This document shows positions 8,727 to 17,846 of a stretch of DNA of 64,000 nt, in pieces. A model generated the notes under the pieces. It was not told where the DNA came from and searched no databases. It saw nothing but the letters and a program-made list of their open reading frames with translations. Location of the stretch: assembly GCF_013359935.1 (NCBI RefSeq), contig NZ_JABMCB010000202.1:682001-746000 (forward strand), in the 5' to 3' direction. The DNA is from Paenibacillus xylanilyticus (GTDB taxonomy: Bacteria; Bacillota; Bacilli; Paenibacillales; Paenibacillaceae). Each line of letters begins with the position of its first letter. Position 1 is the first letter of the stretch. Made by a program: the position numbers and the translations under genes.

Positions 8727-9437
8727 ATGTTTATGGATTTAACAATGAAGCTCGTAATTAGCTTTTTCGGACTTTGGGCCATCGCTTTTATCACGGGTAG
8801 AAAAACGCTTAGTCAACTTACACCGCTGGACTTCCTGTCTTCGTTAGTATTGAGTGAAATTGTAGGGAATACGCTGTATGACGATCAGGTAAAGGTGTCT
8901 CACCTTTTATTTGCATTGGCCGTTTGGACTGCCCTCTCTTATCTTTTTGAGAAAGCAACCACCCGATTTGTGAAATTCGGGTATGTAGCAGAAGGTCGGG
9001 TGGCTCTCTTAATTGATAACGGTGAAGTGAATCAGAGTTTGATAAAAAAATATGATATCGAATATAAACAATTGCTCTCCATGCTTCGAAAACAGAATGT
9101 TTTTTCGCTCCAGGAAGTCAAACATGCCGTCTTGGAAATAGACGGATCTCTGTCCGTCCTTCGCAAGCCCGAATATGAACCTCCAACTGTTCAAGATATG
9201 GGTTTGGAAACACAATCCGATTCTTTTTCTATTACAGTGATTGACAAAGGGGAACTTCTGAAAATGTCGATGAGAGGAAAGGAAATTGATACGGAGAAGG
9301 TAATGATGGAGATGCAAAAACAGGGCTATCATAATATTAAGGATATAGCGTACGCAGAGTATCGCGAAGATGGAACACTTTATATCATTCCGAGAAAGAA
9401 AAAGAACAAACGAATGATAAACAGACATGTGACATGA
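8727..9437 (+). CDS. YetF/DUF421-family membrane protein
   Basis: A protein of 236 residues with three hydrophobic segments in the first 90 residues (LVISFFGLWAIAFITGR, FLSSLVLSEIVGNTL region, LLFALAVWTALSYLF) followed by a cytoplasmic part of about 140 residues that holds the DUF421 domain (ALLIDNGEVNQSLIKK, then MLRKQNVFSLQEVKHAVLE). This order is that of YetF/YrbG-type proteins of spore formers. The biochemical role of the family is not established. The start at ATG 8727 is chosen for a GGGAGG site ten bases upstream; an in-frame TTG at 8700 is less likely. The gene appears monocistronic. Confidence 0.85.
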   Translation: MFMDLTMKLVISFFGLWAIAFITGRKTLSQLTPLDFLSSLVLSEIVGNTLYDDQVKVSHLLFALAVWTALSYLFEKATTRFVKFGYVAEGRVALLIDNGEVNQSLIKKYDIEYKQLLSMLRKQNVFSLQEVKHAVLEIDGSLSVLRKPEYEPPTVQDMGLETQSDSFSITVIDKGELLKMSMRGKEIDTEKVMMEMQKQGYHNIKDIAYAEYREDGTLYIIPRKKKNKRMINRHVT

Positions 9438-9499
9438 ATGATCACGCTCTTCAATAAGGGGATAAATCGATCGATTTATCCCCACAAGAGCAACTTCCT

Positions 9500-10483
9500 C
9501 TACCGTTTAAAAACAATGGAATGAGTATCCCCTTCTAAAGTTAATGTTGAACAATTATTCAGGACCGGAATATCCCCTTCAAATTCAATGGGCAGCACCA
9601 CATAGCTGGATTGAAAGTAATCCAAGGCGTTCCAGCGATCCGAAAAGTAAAGGTACTCCTCTGCTGATCGCTTCAGCACAAATGCAGGCTGCGTTCGAAA
9701 CGTAGTTTCATCGCCAAAATCGCTGAGCATTCCCCATGGACCATCCATGGAATTCGCCATCGCGTATTTCCCCTGATTCGGATCCCAACCCGTGCAAAAA
9801 GAGGTCAGCATGTAGTACTTTCCGTTTCGCTTGAAAACGGCCGGAGCCTCCCGATACTCCCCCTGCCACAGCTTTCCGACAAGGCTTTCGACATTAAGGT
9901 AATCTGCATGCAGCCGATATATGTGAAGATCCGCATTGTCTCTGGCAGCTGAAATGAAATACGCAGTCCCGTCATCATCCTGAAAGAGTGTGCAGTCTCG
10001 CGACATATACCCATAAGGATTAAAGCTGCCATGATATACGAAATGGCTATCCGGAGAGTCCGATGTGGCGATCGCGCATGCAGCATCAGTATAATTCGTT
10101 CCATTCTCATAGTGCACCCATAGAACAAACTTCTTTGTCGCCGGGTTAAAAAGCACTTTAGGTCGCTCCAGGTTCACTTTTCCACCTTTGTCGTTCTTTA
10201 ATTTCATATTTGTTCGAACACGAATGGGTGCAGCTGGAGTAAAAGTCGTAATGATATGGTTTCGAAACTCCCAATTGAAAAGATCTTTGGAACGGTAACA
10301 ACTAACATAAATATCGTCTCTGCGGTCTTCACCATACCAATAATAATAATGGTCATGAAATAGAATATGTCCACCATGGGCATGGATCGGCTGACCGCTT
10401 GAATCATTCCAACTCTCACCATTGGTTAATCTATTATTCACACAGCTACCTCTCATCCATTTATATTTGATGTTTGGGAACAT
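9500..10483 (-). CDS. GH43-family glycoside hydrolase, intracellular
   Basis: A five-bladed beta-propeller glycosidase of about 327 residues with no signal peptide, so it acts in the cytoplasm. Visible features are GGHILFHDHYYYWYGED near the start, RPKVLFNPATKKFVLWVHYE, SRDCTLFQDDDGTAYF (probable transition-state-stabilising Asp) and EYREAPAVFKRNGKYYMLTS, whose Glu is the likely general acid. The RPKV...HYE pattern is like exo-beta-1,3-galactanase-type GH43 proteins, but substrate is uncertain. The ATG at 10483 begins two bases after the stop of the upstream GH43 gene, which suggests translational coupling; the frame stays open to a GTG at 10522. Confidence 0.85.
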   Translation of the reverse strand: MFPNIKYKWMRGSCVNNRLTNGESWNDSSGQPIHAHGGHILFHDHYYYWYGEDRRDDIYVSCYRSKDLFNWEFRNHIITTFTPAAPIRVRTNMKLKNDKGGKVNLERPKVLFNPATKKFVLWVHYENGTNYTDAACAIATSDSPDSHFVYHGSFNPYGYMSRDCTLFQDDDGTAYFISAARDNADLHIYRLHADYLNVESLVGKLWQGEYREAPAVFKRNGKYYMLTSFCTGWDPNQGKYAMANSMDGPWGMLSDFGDETTFRTQPAFVLKRSAEEYLYFSDRWNALDYFQSSYVVLPIEFEGDIPVLNNCSTLTLEGDTHSIVFKR

Positions 10484-10485
10484 CG

Positions 10486-12201
10486 TTAATCGGTTTCTGT
10501 TCCAAATATCTTTACTTCCCACAGCCTTGGGGTGTACCAGTTGTTAGGGTTGTTATGAAGTGTCGCATTTAGCATATTAATTCGTACATATCTGGCAGTA
10601 CTCGAAAGACTATCCGAGGTGAAGCCGTACGATGTATTATCGGTTCGATCCAATGCTTCGGTCCAGTTCACATTGTCTGTGCTCGTTTCAATTTTATATT
10701 TGTAAAATCCTTCGGAGCCTTTTTGCATCCACCAGGAAATTTGCACGTTATTAATTTGTTGAACTGAGCCAAGGTCTACTTTCCACCAATGTGGCCAGGA
10801 ACTGCCTGTGCCGATCCATTCGGTTTGATAGTTACCATCGTTCGCATAATTCGCCGGGTTAGTTCCGGCAGCCGTTTGCGCAGTGGCTTGTTTGCCTTGC
10901 GACAACAGCTTTCCATTCTGAACAGGAACCACGACATCATCGTTCGCATTGTACAAAATTTGATCAAAGTAATCATAGAACGCGTAACCATTGGAGAACC
11001 AAACCGGGAGCAGTCGTTCCTCCGTTGTTCCGTTTTGTGTACCTGCCCAGCCAAACATCCAGCGGTAAGCAACCATTACAACCTGATTTCCAGTGTTTGG
11101 CTTTATTCGCATGACGGAACCCGATTGTGCCGAAAAGGTAGAAGTGTTGCCGATGGTTCGTAATTCAGACCAAGCTCCATCGATACTTGTTGCTGAGGAA
11201 TACAGGGGGATACTTGGATACCAACCTGCAGCTTGGGAAGAAAACAAATAATAAATGCCATCCTTTTTGATCATCTTAGGCAGTTCCCTGTGCTGATTCT
11301 GATAAATAACCGAAACTTGATGATCCACATCAAGCCAATCGGAGGTCAACTTGTACAAAATGGTGTCCGAATTATTATTCGCCGTGGAGATCAAATAAGC
11401 TGAATCATCATCATCTTTGAAAATCGAGATGTCCCTGGACTCGTTTCCTTCGGGTCGAAAGCTTTTGTGAAATGTAAAGTTTTCTCCCGGCGTGGCCGAA
11501 GCCACCGATACCCTGGCAAGTGTGTAGTCTGTACTATTTTCATAGTGAGCCCAAAAGACAAATTTATTGGAGGGGGCATGGTATAGAATATTGATCCCTT
11601 CAAATTTACTATTAGCCAGATCGGGATGATCCGTGTATGAAAGGACCACTTTGTCGTTACCATAGGTGATATCGTCGGTTGACGTCTGTTGAATCATCTG
11701 ACCAAAACCACCTGATGACTTTTGTTCAAAATTGAACCTGTAGTAGGTATCTCCCACTTTAAGTTCATTTGGGAGTGATAGGGTTGATTTTGTTATATTA
11801 TCAAAAGTGGTGAGGTTATCCGGAAGAGTATAAGGGGTATATTCAGGCGAAACGGCGGAGGTTAACAGGGAATTGCCGCCATAAACCCTCACTTGGTAGC
11901 TATATGTGCTTCCTATGCTGAGGTCATAATCATCCGTTGTTGTACCGGTTAAGGTCTGCAGCAGCGTATAGGGTCCGTTGTTCTCGGATCTAAACAGCTC
12001 ATATTCGGTCGCTCCGTTAACAGGTGCCCAATGTATTTTGGCATTGGAAACTTCCGATTCATTCTTTAGCACAAACAGTGTTGCTGCAATATTTGTCTCC
12101 TCGCTTGCAGCAGCGTGAGCAGTTTGAGCTGAGGACGATAAATGAAATGCTAACCAACAAAATACAATGATGAGTGCAATTCCTGGTTTACCTTTGATCA
12201 T
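10486..12201 (-). CDS. Secreted GH43-like protein with Fn3-like and F5/8-type carbohydrate-binding domains
   Basis: A 571-residue exported protein. Residues 1-31 are a signal peptide ending in AHAA. Residues 45-125 look like a fibronectin type III fold (AKIHWAPVNGATEYELFRSE). Residues 130-420 are a GH43-type propeller (FVFWAHYENSTDYTLARVSV, SRDISIFKDDDDSAYLIS, QHRELPKMIKKDGIYYLFSS). Residues 430-570 are an F5/8 type C (CBM32-like) domain (ANDGNYQTEWIGTG, WWKVDLGS, ARYVRINM). It probably acts outside the cell on a polymer or bound oligosaccharide whose products are imported by the transporter encoded upstream. AAGGAGATGATGAATC precedes the ATG at 12201. The activity is unconfirmed and the catalytic site differs from its neighbour. 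Confidence 0.85.
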   Translation of the reverse strand: MIKGKPGIALIIVFCWLAFHLSSSAQTAHAAASEETNIAATLFVLKNESEVSNAKIHWAPVNGATEYELFRSENNGPYTLLQTLTGTTTDDYDLSIGSTYSYQVRVYGGNSLLTSAVSPEYTPYTLPDNLTTFDNITKSTLSLPNELKVGDTYYRFNFEQKSSGGFGQMIQQTSTDDITYGNDKVVLSYTDHPDLANSKFEGINILYHAPSNKFVFWAHYENSTDYTLARVSVASATPGENFTFHKSFRPEGNESRDISIFKDDDDSAYLISTANNNSDTILYKLTSDWLDVDHQVSVIYQNQHRELPKMIKKDGIYYLFSSQAAGWYPSIPLYSSATSIDGAWSELRTIGNTSTFSAQSGSVMRIKPNTGNQVVMVAYRWMFGWAGTQNGTTEERLLPVWFSNGYAFYDYFDQILYNANDDVVVPVQNGKLLSQGKQATAQTAAGTNPANYANDGNYQTEWIGTGSSWPHWWKVDLGSVQQINNVQISWWMQKGSEGFYKYKIETSTDNVNWTEALDRTDNTSYGFTSDSLSSTARYVRINMLNATLHNNPNNWYTPRLWEVKIFGTETD

Positions 12202-12285
12202 GATTCATCATCTCCTTTTGTATCTCCCCTTTAACAGGTCAACCCTCCTTGTTCCCGGAAGATTGACCTCTATGAAGTGGGACTT

Positions 12286-13971
12286 TTATTTCAGGTTCAT
12301 CAGTGACATGACATCCGTCTCCCTGGCTTGGCTGTACCACTCATTTACTTCTTCGATCACTTGGTCTCCGCCTTTTTCGTGCCATTGTTTGACAAAGGTA
12401 TCAAACGCTTCAAGTGGCTCATTTCCGTAAATTATTTTCGTAAAGGTTTCTTGCTCCATGGTGGTTAGCTGTTCCCACACATTCTGCATCGTTGGCGTGG
12501 GCGGACCATTAAACTCATTTGGCAGCAAGACATCCCGATTTTCATAGGAGATCCGATATCCGTCTTTGGTGGTTTGATCCTTTGAAGCGCTTTGAATAAG
12601 GACACCCGTATCGGGCTTGGCACCGTTAGCCAGATCGAAGTACGATTTGCCGGGACCGTCAACACTCGGTGTATTTTTGGTAAATGCCATTTTCCCAACA
12701 CCTTGTACAGCCTCCAATGGCGTATTGAATTTCGTTGGATCGAATGTCACTTCGTCATTGACGATATCGTAATCGTATCCCTGAGCGTAGCCATATTTGA
12801 AATCGCCAGTGCTGAACGCCGCATCGTACATTTTATCGTAGTACAGGAAGAATGCCTCCATGTTTTGAAAGTCTTTGTTGAACATGAACACGCCATCGTT
12901 CAACTGGGCAGACTGGTAGGTCTTATCGCCGTTTACGGCTTGAATGGTCGGATAAGCACTGATTTTCGCACCCTCCACATTTTTCTCCACGTCCTTCACA
13001 CTGTCGTAAAGCCAAGGACGGCCGATGATGATGCCTGCCTTTCCTTCAGTGAAATCGGATAGTGCGTCCCAGGCGCCCTGGGTGGCCAATTCTTTGTTCA
13101 AGTACCCTTTGGAATACCAATCACGCAGCTTGGCAAGGGCATCCTTATTACCCTCAGCCACCGATCCATAGGTAAGTTTGCCGTTGTCGTTATACCATTG
13201 TCTTGGAAGGTGTTTGCCTGTATATGCACTGAATATCATCACCGGATCGCTGACCCAGCCCGTGTTGTAGGAATCCTTTCCTGAGAAAGTAAAGCCGTAT
13301 GTGTCTTGTTTACTGTTACCATCCGGATCCTCAGTAGTGAACGCAGCGATGACTTGCTCAAACTCCTCCATCGTCGTCGGAGCTTTCAGCTTCAATTTGT
13401 CCAGCCAGTCCTGGCGGATCAGCATGACCTCGCCTTCCGTCAAATTCGGCGCAATGGCCATTCCGTAAACCTTGCCATCTCTGACCACAGGATTGAAGGT
13501 GGTTGGATATTGTTTGTAAATTTCTTTGATCCGATCAGGCATGTAGGTTGAAATATCTTCCGTGATCTCCTTGACCCGCCCCGATTCGATCAAATCATTG
13601 ATCAGCATGGTGTCATAGACCGGCAGAACATCCGGCAGCTTCTCGGAACCTGTCAGTGCCAGCCGCAGTTTGGTATTGTACTGGGAAGCGTCGCCACCCA
13701 GCAGGGTCGTTTGGATCTTGATGCCGAGATTTTGTTCGCCCCAACGGGTCAACACATTGTCATTCAAACTTTCACCATTGATGTATTTGCCGGCATTTTC
13801 ATCCTGTTGTTTCGCGATGGTAATCGTAAACGGAGGATCATATTTTCCATCCTTGAGCACCGATGCCGGTGCGGCCTCAGAAGCACTTTCCCCTTTACTG
13901 CAGCCAGCAACAAGAATAGCCGATAACATAACCAGACTTACCATTTTCCATAAATCATTTCTTTTCTTCAT
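12286..13971 (-). CDS. Extracellular solute-binding lipoprotein of an oligosaccharide ABC importer (LplA/YtcQ-type)
   Basis: A 561-residue lipoprotein with signal peptide and lipobox (residues 1-23, ILVAGC). Its size and sequence (ILNDLIESGRVKEITEDIS region, then YGFTFSGKDSYNTGW) match the long LplA/YtcQ-type binding proteins of spore formers. It sits directly behind the two permease genes (64 bp) and ahead of the GH43 genes, so it should deliver the same glycan fragments. A GAAGGGGGC ribosome binding site precedes the ATG at 13971. The ligand is inferred only from the GH43 neighbours, for instance galactan or arabinan oligosaccharides. Confidence 0.93.
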   Translation of the reverse strand: MKKRNDLWKMVSLVMLSAILVAGCSKGESASEAAPASVLKDGKYDPPFTITIAKQQDENAGKYINGESLNDNVLTRWGEQNLGIKIQTTLLGGDASQYNTKLRLALTGSEKLPDVLPVYDTMLINDLIESGRVKEITEDISTYMPDRIKEIYKQYPTTFNPVVRDGKVYGMAIAPNLTEGEVMLIRQDWLDKLKLKAPTTMEEFEQVIAAFTTEDPDGNSKQDTYGFTFSGKDSYNTGWVSDPVMIFSAYTGKHLPRQWYNDNGKLTYGSVAEGNKDALAKLRDWYSKGYLNKELATQGAWDALSDFTEGKAGIIIGRPWLYDSVKDVEKNVEGAKISAYPTIQAVNGDKTYQSAQLNDGVFMFNKDFQNMEAFFLYYDKMYDAAFSTGDFKYGYAQGYDYDIVNDEVTFDPTKFNTPLEAVQGVGKMAFTKNTPSVDGPGKSYFDLANGAKPDTGVLIQSASKDQTTKDGYRISYENRDVLLPNEFNGPPTPTMQNVWEQLTTMEQETFTKIIYGNEPLEAFDTFVKQWHEKGGDQVIEEVNEWYSQARETDVMSLMNLK

Positions 13972-14035
13972 GAAAACATGCCCCCTTCACTCAAACTCAA
14001 TTTGTGTTCTCTGATCCAATTTTTCGTCATCATAA

Positions 14036-14905
14036 CTATTCTTTCACAGCTCCGAGCACGATCCCCTTAACGAAATATCGTTGTAAAAAAGGATAGACCA
14101 GAATGATGGGTAACGTGCTGACAAAAATTTGGGCTGCTTTGATGCTTTGTTCCGACATGGCTGCCACCTCAGACTGACTCATCGCCATATTCTGCATATT
14201 GCTCTGCACCACAACCGTCTGCAGGAACGAAGCCAGCGGATACTTGCTCGCATCCGACATGTACAGAATTCCGTCAAACCAGGAATTCCAGTGTCCAACC
14301 ATAATGAACAAGGATACGGTTGCTAGTCCAGGCAGAGACAACGGTAAATAAATTTTGCTGAGGATCACGAAAAAGGATGCTCCATCAATGAATGCTGCTT
14401 CTTCCAACGCTTTTGGAATCGTTTTGAAGAAATTGACGAGAAGGATCAGGTTATAGGCTCCGAAAGCTCCCGGCAATACGAGGGCCCATATGGTATCCTT
14501 TAATCCCAGGTTTGTCACCAGAATGTAAGAAGGTATCAATCCTCCAGAGAAGAGCATGGTAAAGATAAAAAACCACATCAGTGCATTGCGCCCCCGAAAT
14601 TCCTTGGACAGGGCATAACCTGCACAGGTAAGGATAAACATGCTGATTGTAGTCCCCAAAACCGTTCGGGTAATGGAGGTCAGCATGGCGCCGATGAAAT
14701 TGGAATTGTTGAACGTTTTAACATAGGCGTCAACGTTGAATCCGACCGGCCAAAATGACACCATGTTGCCGCTAATGGCCGCCTTGCTGCTGAGCGATTG
14801 CGCCATTAAATGCAGCAGGGGAAGAAAACACGCCAGTCCTGCCAATATCATGAACGCATAATTAAAATACGAGAATACTCTATAGCCTGTCGTCTTATGG
14901 TACAT
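14036..14905 (-). CDS. Carbohydrate ABC transporter permease (LplC/YtcP-type)
   Basis: A 289-residue inner-membrane protein with six predicted segments. The cytoplasmic loop with the EAA motif reads EEAAFIDGASFFVILSKIYLPLSLPG, the docking site for the ATPase. It is the second permease of the importer, 18 bp behind the first permease gene. No ATP-binding subunit is encoded in the locus, which is usual for CUT1 importers of this group that share an MsmX-like ATPase. The start at 14905 follows GGAGGGAGAGGGATC. Confidence 0.93.
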   Translation of the reverse strand: MYHKTTGYRVFSYFNYAFMILAGLACFLPLLHLMAQSLSSKAAISGNMVSFWPVGFNVDAYVKTFNNSNFIGAMLTSITRTVLGTTISMFILTCAGYALSKEFRGRNALMWFFIFTMLFSGGLIPSYILVTNLGLKDTIWALVLPGAFGAYNLILLVNFFKTIPKALEEAAFIDGASFFVILSKIYLPLSLPGLATVSLFIMVGHWNSWFDGILYMSDASKYPLASFLQTVVVQSNMQNMAMSQSEVAAMSEQSIKAAQIFVSTLPIILVYPFLQRYFVKGIVLGAVKE

Positions 14906-14923
14906 GATCCCTCTCCCTCCTTG

Positions 14924-15886
14924 TTAGAATATTTTATAATTGGCATACTTGTAGGCCAGTCTGTAGGATACAACGATCAAGATTAGGCTGATACCCGACT
15001 TAAACAACCCAACCGCGGTCCCGAACCCGTACTGTCCATTTAACAAGGACGAACGGTAGACATAAGTGTCGATGATATCTCCCGTACTGTAGACAAGCGG
15101 GTTGTACAGATTGAAGACCTGATCAAAGCCCGCGTCCAGAATATTCCCCAGACTCAGCGTGGAAATGACGATAATCATTGGCAGCATGCTAGGTAAGGTA
15201 ACGTACCTGATTTGCTGCCGACGTGTGGCGCCGTCGATCTCTGCCGCTTCGTAATAGGAAGGATTGATCCCCGCTATCGTTGCCAAATAGACTATCATGC
15301 CGAAGCCGAAGCTTTTCCACACATCGCTGACCACAACCGTGAATCTAAAAAGATCAGGATCACCCAAAAAGTAAATCGGATCGATCCCGAACAGCCGGGT
15401 CAAAATTTGGTTGATGCCTCCGTCTAATCCGAGAATGTCGATCATCAACCCTGCCACTGTGACCCACGACAAAAAGTGCGGCAGATACACCAGTGTCTGT
15501 ACACTTTTCTTAATGCCAATATTTCGGATCTCGCTCAGCAGAATAGCCATGATGATTGGAACAATAATACCAACGATAATTTTGGAAACGGCGATAATCA
15601 GCGTATTGACGATCGCTTGTGTCGCTTCTTTATACTGAAAAATCCGTTCAAAATTATCTAACCCGATCCACCGGGAACCTCCGATGCCAAGCCACGGTTT
15701 ATAGTCCTGAAACGCCATCAGCAGCCCTACCATGGGGCCATAAGAAAAGATGCAGACAAACACCAAAGCGGGAATACACAGTACATACAAAGGCCAATTT
15801 TTCCTGACTTCCTTTTTCAACGAGTTTCGATGGGAAATCTTAAGTTTTGTTTTTTTTCCAGTTGTAACGGTACCAATCTCGTTAAT
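14924..15886 (-). CDS. Carbohydrate ABC transporter permease (LplB-type), start codon uncertain (possible ATT)
   Basis: First permease of the importer, with six membrane segments and the EAA loop YEAAEIDGATRRQQIRYVTLPSM. The frame is open up to an ATG at 15970, but the residues encoded there (MAFWCESAFVKLN) look non-coding and overlap a cre-like site. A strong AGGAGG at 15894-15899 is followed after eight bases by an in-frame ATT (15884-15886), giving a 320-residue protein beginning with NEIGTVTTGKKTKLK, a normal length for LplB. An out-of-frame ATG right behind the same site starts only a three-codon frame. A TTG further down (about 15823) is another option. The frameshift or sequencing-error explanation cannot be excluded. 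Confidence 0.85.
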   Translation of the reverse strand: MNEIGTVTTGKKTKLKISHRNSLKKEVRKNWPLYVLCIPALVFVCIFSYGPMVGLLMAFQDYKPWLGIGGSRWIGLDNFERIFQYKEATQAIVNTLIIAVSKIIVGIIVPIIMAILLSEIRNIGIKKSVQTLVYLPHFLSWVTVAGLMIDILGLDGGINQILTRLFGIDPIYFLGDPDLFRFTVVVSDVWKSFGFGMIVYLATIAGINPSYYEAAEIDGATRRQQIRYVTLPSMLPMIIVISTLSLGNILDAGFDQVFNLYNPLVYSTGDIIDTYVYRSSLLNGQYGFGTAVGLFKSGISLILIVVSYRLAYKYANYKIF

Positions 15887-15942
15887 GTTGCATACCTCCT
15901 CTATGATGACACTGGGAAAGCAATCCTCGCAGTTAAGCTTAA

Positions 15943-15956
15943 CAAAAGCGCTTTCA
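15943..15956. promoter_or_regulatory. Cre-like (CcpA) site 1
   Basis: The sequence reads TGAAAGCGCTTTTG on the minus strand. It matches the cre core TGAAAGCG closely and departs from the consensus at the last two bases. It lies just upstream of the permease start region, so catabolite repression of the GH43 importer operon is plausible. Confidence 0.45.
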
Positions 15957-16004
15957 CACCAAAATGCCAAAATTTCAAGATCATCACCCCATTCTGAATC
16001 ATTT

Positions 16005-16018
16005 TTAAACCGCTTTCA
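16005..16018. promoter_or_regulatory. Cre-like (CcpA) site 2
   Basis: TGAAAGCGGTTTAA on the minus strand, in the divergent region between the permease gene and the sensor kinase gene. It has one or two departures from the cre consensus. Together with site 1, 62 bp away, it supports glucose control of the locus. Confidence 0.4.
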
Positions 16019-16124
16019 TTTTAGTATTTCGCTGCTCTTCCGCTTTCCAGTGGTTTGGCTTATATTAAAGTTACACCGACATGGAGTTATAACTTCTAGT
16101 GTTGCATTAGGAAAGGGAAATCAT

Positions 16125-17846
16125 ATGATAAGAAAAATGTACATGAAGCGATTTATCTATTTCTTTGTTTTTTTTCTGCTGCTGACGCTGAGTTTGTTTT
16201 TTGTAATGAACCGTTTGAGCTCAAAGACACTGGAAGAAAACCTGATTGTCGCTTCCAAGAACCAGCTTGATTATGTGAAGGGCATTCTAGACGGGATTAT
16301 GTATGAGGCAAACATGTATGGGGTTCAGTTTGCGGCAGACAGTGATGTCCGCTTTTATCAGAGCCAGGTGATCGAGTTGAGCAATTATGATTCCCAAATG
16401 AAGAAAAATGATATTGTTGATCGATTGCGGCAAACGCTACTTTCCAGTCGATCCATTGAATCGATCGGCATCTACTGGAAGTCTGAGGAAACGTTCCTGT
16501 CCACCAACAATACGCTGGAGGCAAGACTTCCGTTCAAAGATGTTGATCAACGGGGATGGCAAATCATTGACGAAAGCTTGTATTACTTTGCCGTCTACCC
16601 TTACATCCAAAAACCAGGACAAACTGAACCAGCTCAGTATGTCGTTGGCGTGAAGCTCAATACGGAATATTTGAAAAGCCTGCTGAAAAAAGCCGTGAAT
16701 AATGACAGCTCGAACGCTTTTTTTCTGTTTGATCACCAGCAATTATGGAGTCAATCAGAAGTCGACAATGATCTATTGAAAGCGGTTACCAATATGCTTT
16801 CTCCCCAGACCGAGGCAACCTTAAAATATGATTATCATACCAATTCGGATGACTACTATGTTCTATCCCGATATATTGAACCGATCGACACCTACCTGAT
16901 TACATACACACGGACCAATGATTTCCTGCAGCCGCTTGACCGCAGCCGCAAAGTTTTCCTCGCCAGCATTTTAGCGGTTTTGACGCTCGGCCTGATTGTC
17001 ATCTTTACGTTCTACCGGAACTATTACCGCAATATCCGTCTGCTGGAGAAGAAGTTTTTACAAGTCGAGCAAGGGAACCATAACACACGGATTACCGAAA
17101 ACACCGACAAAGAGTTTTACAGCCTCTTCAGAAGCTTTAACCATATGGTCGCCGAAATCCAGGATCTGTTCGTATCCTTGAAGACCGAAACGGAACTGAG
17201 AAGAAGTGCGGAACTTCAACAATTACAAGCTCAGATTAACCCTCATTTTTTATACAACAGTTTGTTTTTCATCATGTCGGTGGCCCAGTTTTCGCCGGAT
17301 TCCGTCATGCGAATGAGCAAGCATCTGGCCGAATATTACCGCTATTTAACCAAATTGGATCGGCATGAAGTCACGTTGGAAAGTGAACTTCAGTTTGCGG
17401 AACATTTCCTGGTCATTATGGCTCTCAGCAAAAAAATGGAGTACAACATCGATTTGCCGCCGGAACTGGCCTCGCTTCCCCTCATGCCGCTGATCATTCA
17501 GCCCGTAGTCGAAAACGCGATTCAACACGGAATTGAAGGTCAACAGGGAGCCCATCAGGTGACGATCGATGTAAAACAGGAAGAGGATCTGATTAAGATA
17601 AGGGTTTCGGATGACGGCAAAGGTCTAACGATGGACGAGATCCGGATGCTGGAAGCTCGGCTTGAGAGCAGCGCCTCACCTGAAGGAACTAGAGGGGTTG
17701 GGCTCTGGAATGTAAACCAGCGTCTGAAAAATACGTATGGCGAGCTAAGCGGTCTGCAGTTTTCCACCAATGAATGGGGAGGCTTGTCCGTCCTGCTGCT
17801 CATTCACAATCCCACGGAGAAAGGGGAAATTTTATGCGATTATTAA
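16125..17846 (+). CDS. YesM-type sensor histidine kinase
   Basis: A 573-residue membrane kinase. A first transmembrane segment (about 8-30) and a second (about 283-305) enclose an extracellular sensor of roughly 250 residues; a HAMP-like linker (ITENTDKEFYSLFRSFNHM) follows. The phosphoacceptor block is QAQINPHFLYNSLFFIMSVA, the signature of the His_kinase/LytS-YesM group, and the ATPase part has QPVVENAIQHG and SDDGKGL. The start is ATG 16125 behind AAGGGAAA; the frame runs further upstream, but that part lies in the divergent promoter region. It should sense an extracellular saccharide or binding-protein complex and phosphorylate the regulator encoded next. Confidence 0.92.
   Translation: MIRKMYMKRFIYFFVFFLLLTLSLFFVMNRLSSKTLEENLIVASKNQLDYVKGILDGIMYEANMYGVQFAADSDVRFYQSQVIELSNYDSQMKKNDIVDRLRQTLLSSRSIESIGIYWKSEETFLSTNNTLEARLPFKDVDQRGWQIIDESLYYFAVYPYIQKPGQTEPAQYVVGVKLNTEYLKSLLKKAVNNDSSNAFFLFDHQQLWSQSEVDNDLLKAVTNMLSPQTEATLKYDYHTNSDDYYVLSRYIEPIDTYLITYTRTNDFLQPLDRSRKVFLASILAVLTLGLIVIFTFYRNYYRNIRLLEKKFLQVEQGNHNTRITENTDKEFYSLFRSFNHMVAEIQDLFVSLKTETELRRSAELQQLQAQINPHFLYNSLFFIMSVAQFSPDSVMRMSKHLAEYYRYLTKLDRHEVTLESELQFAEHFLVIMALSKKMEYNIDLPPELASLPLMPLIIQPVVENAIQHGIEGQQGAHQVTIDVKQEEDLIKIRVSDDGKGLTMDEIRMLEARLESSASPEGTRGVGLWNVNQRLKNTYGELSGLQFSTNEWGGLSVLLLIHNPTEKGEILCDY

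Noticed and set aside
9009..9485. Minus-strand frame opposite the YetF-like gene
   Set aside because: Inside a conserved membrane protein gene, with no separate expression signals.
15750..16124. N-terminal extension of the first YesM-type kinase
   Set aside because: It lies in the divergent control region and carries non-membrane, non-domain sequence; ATG 16125 with AAGGGAAA and the membrane segment right behind it is a better start.
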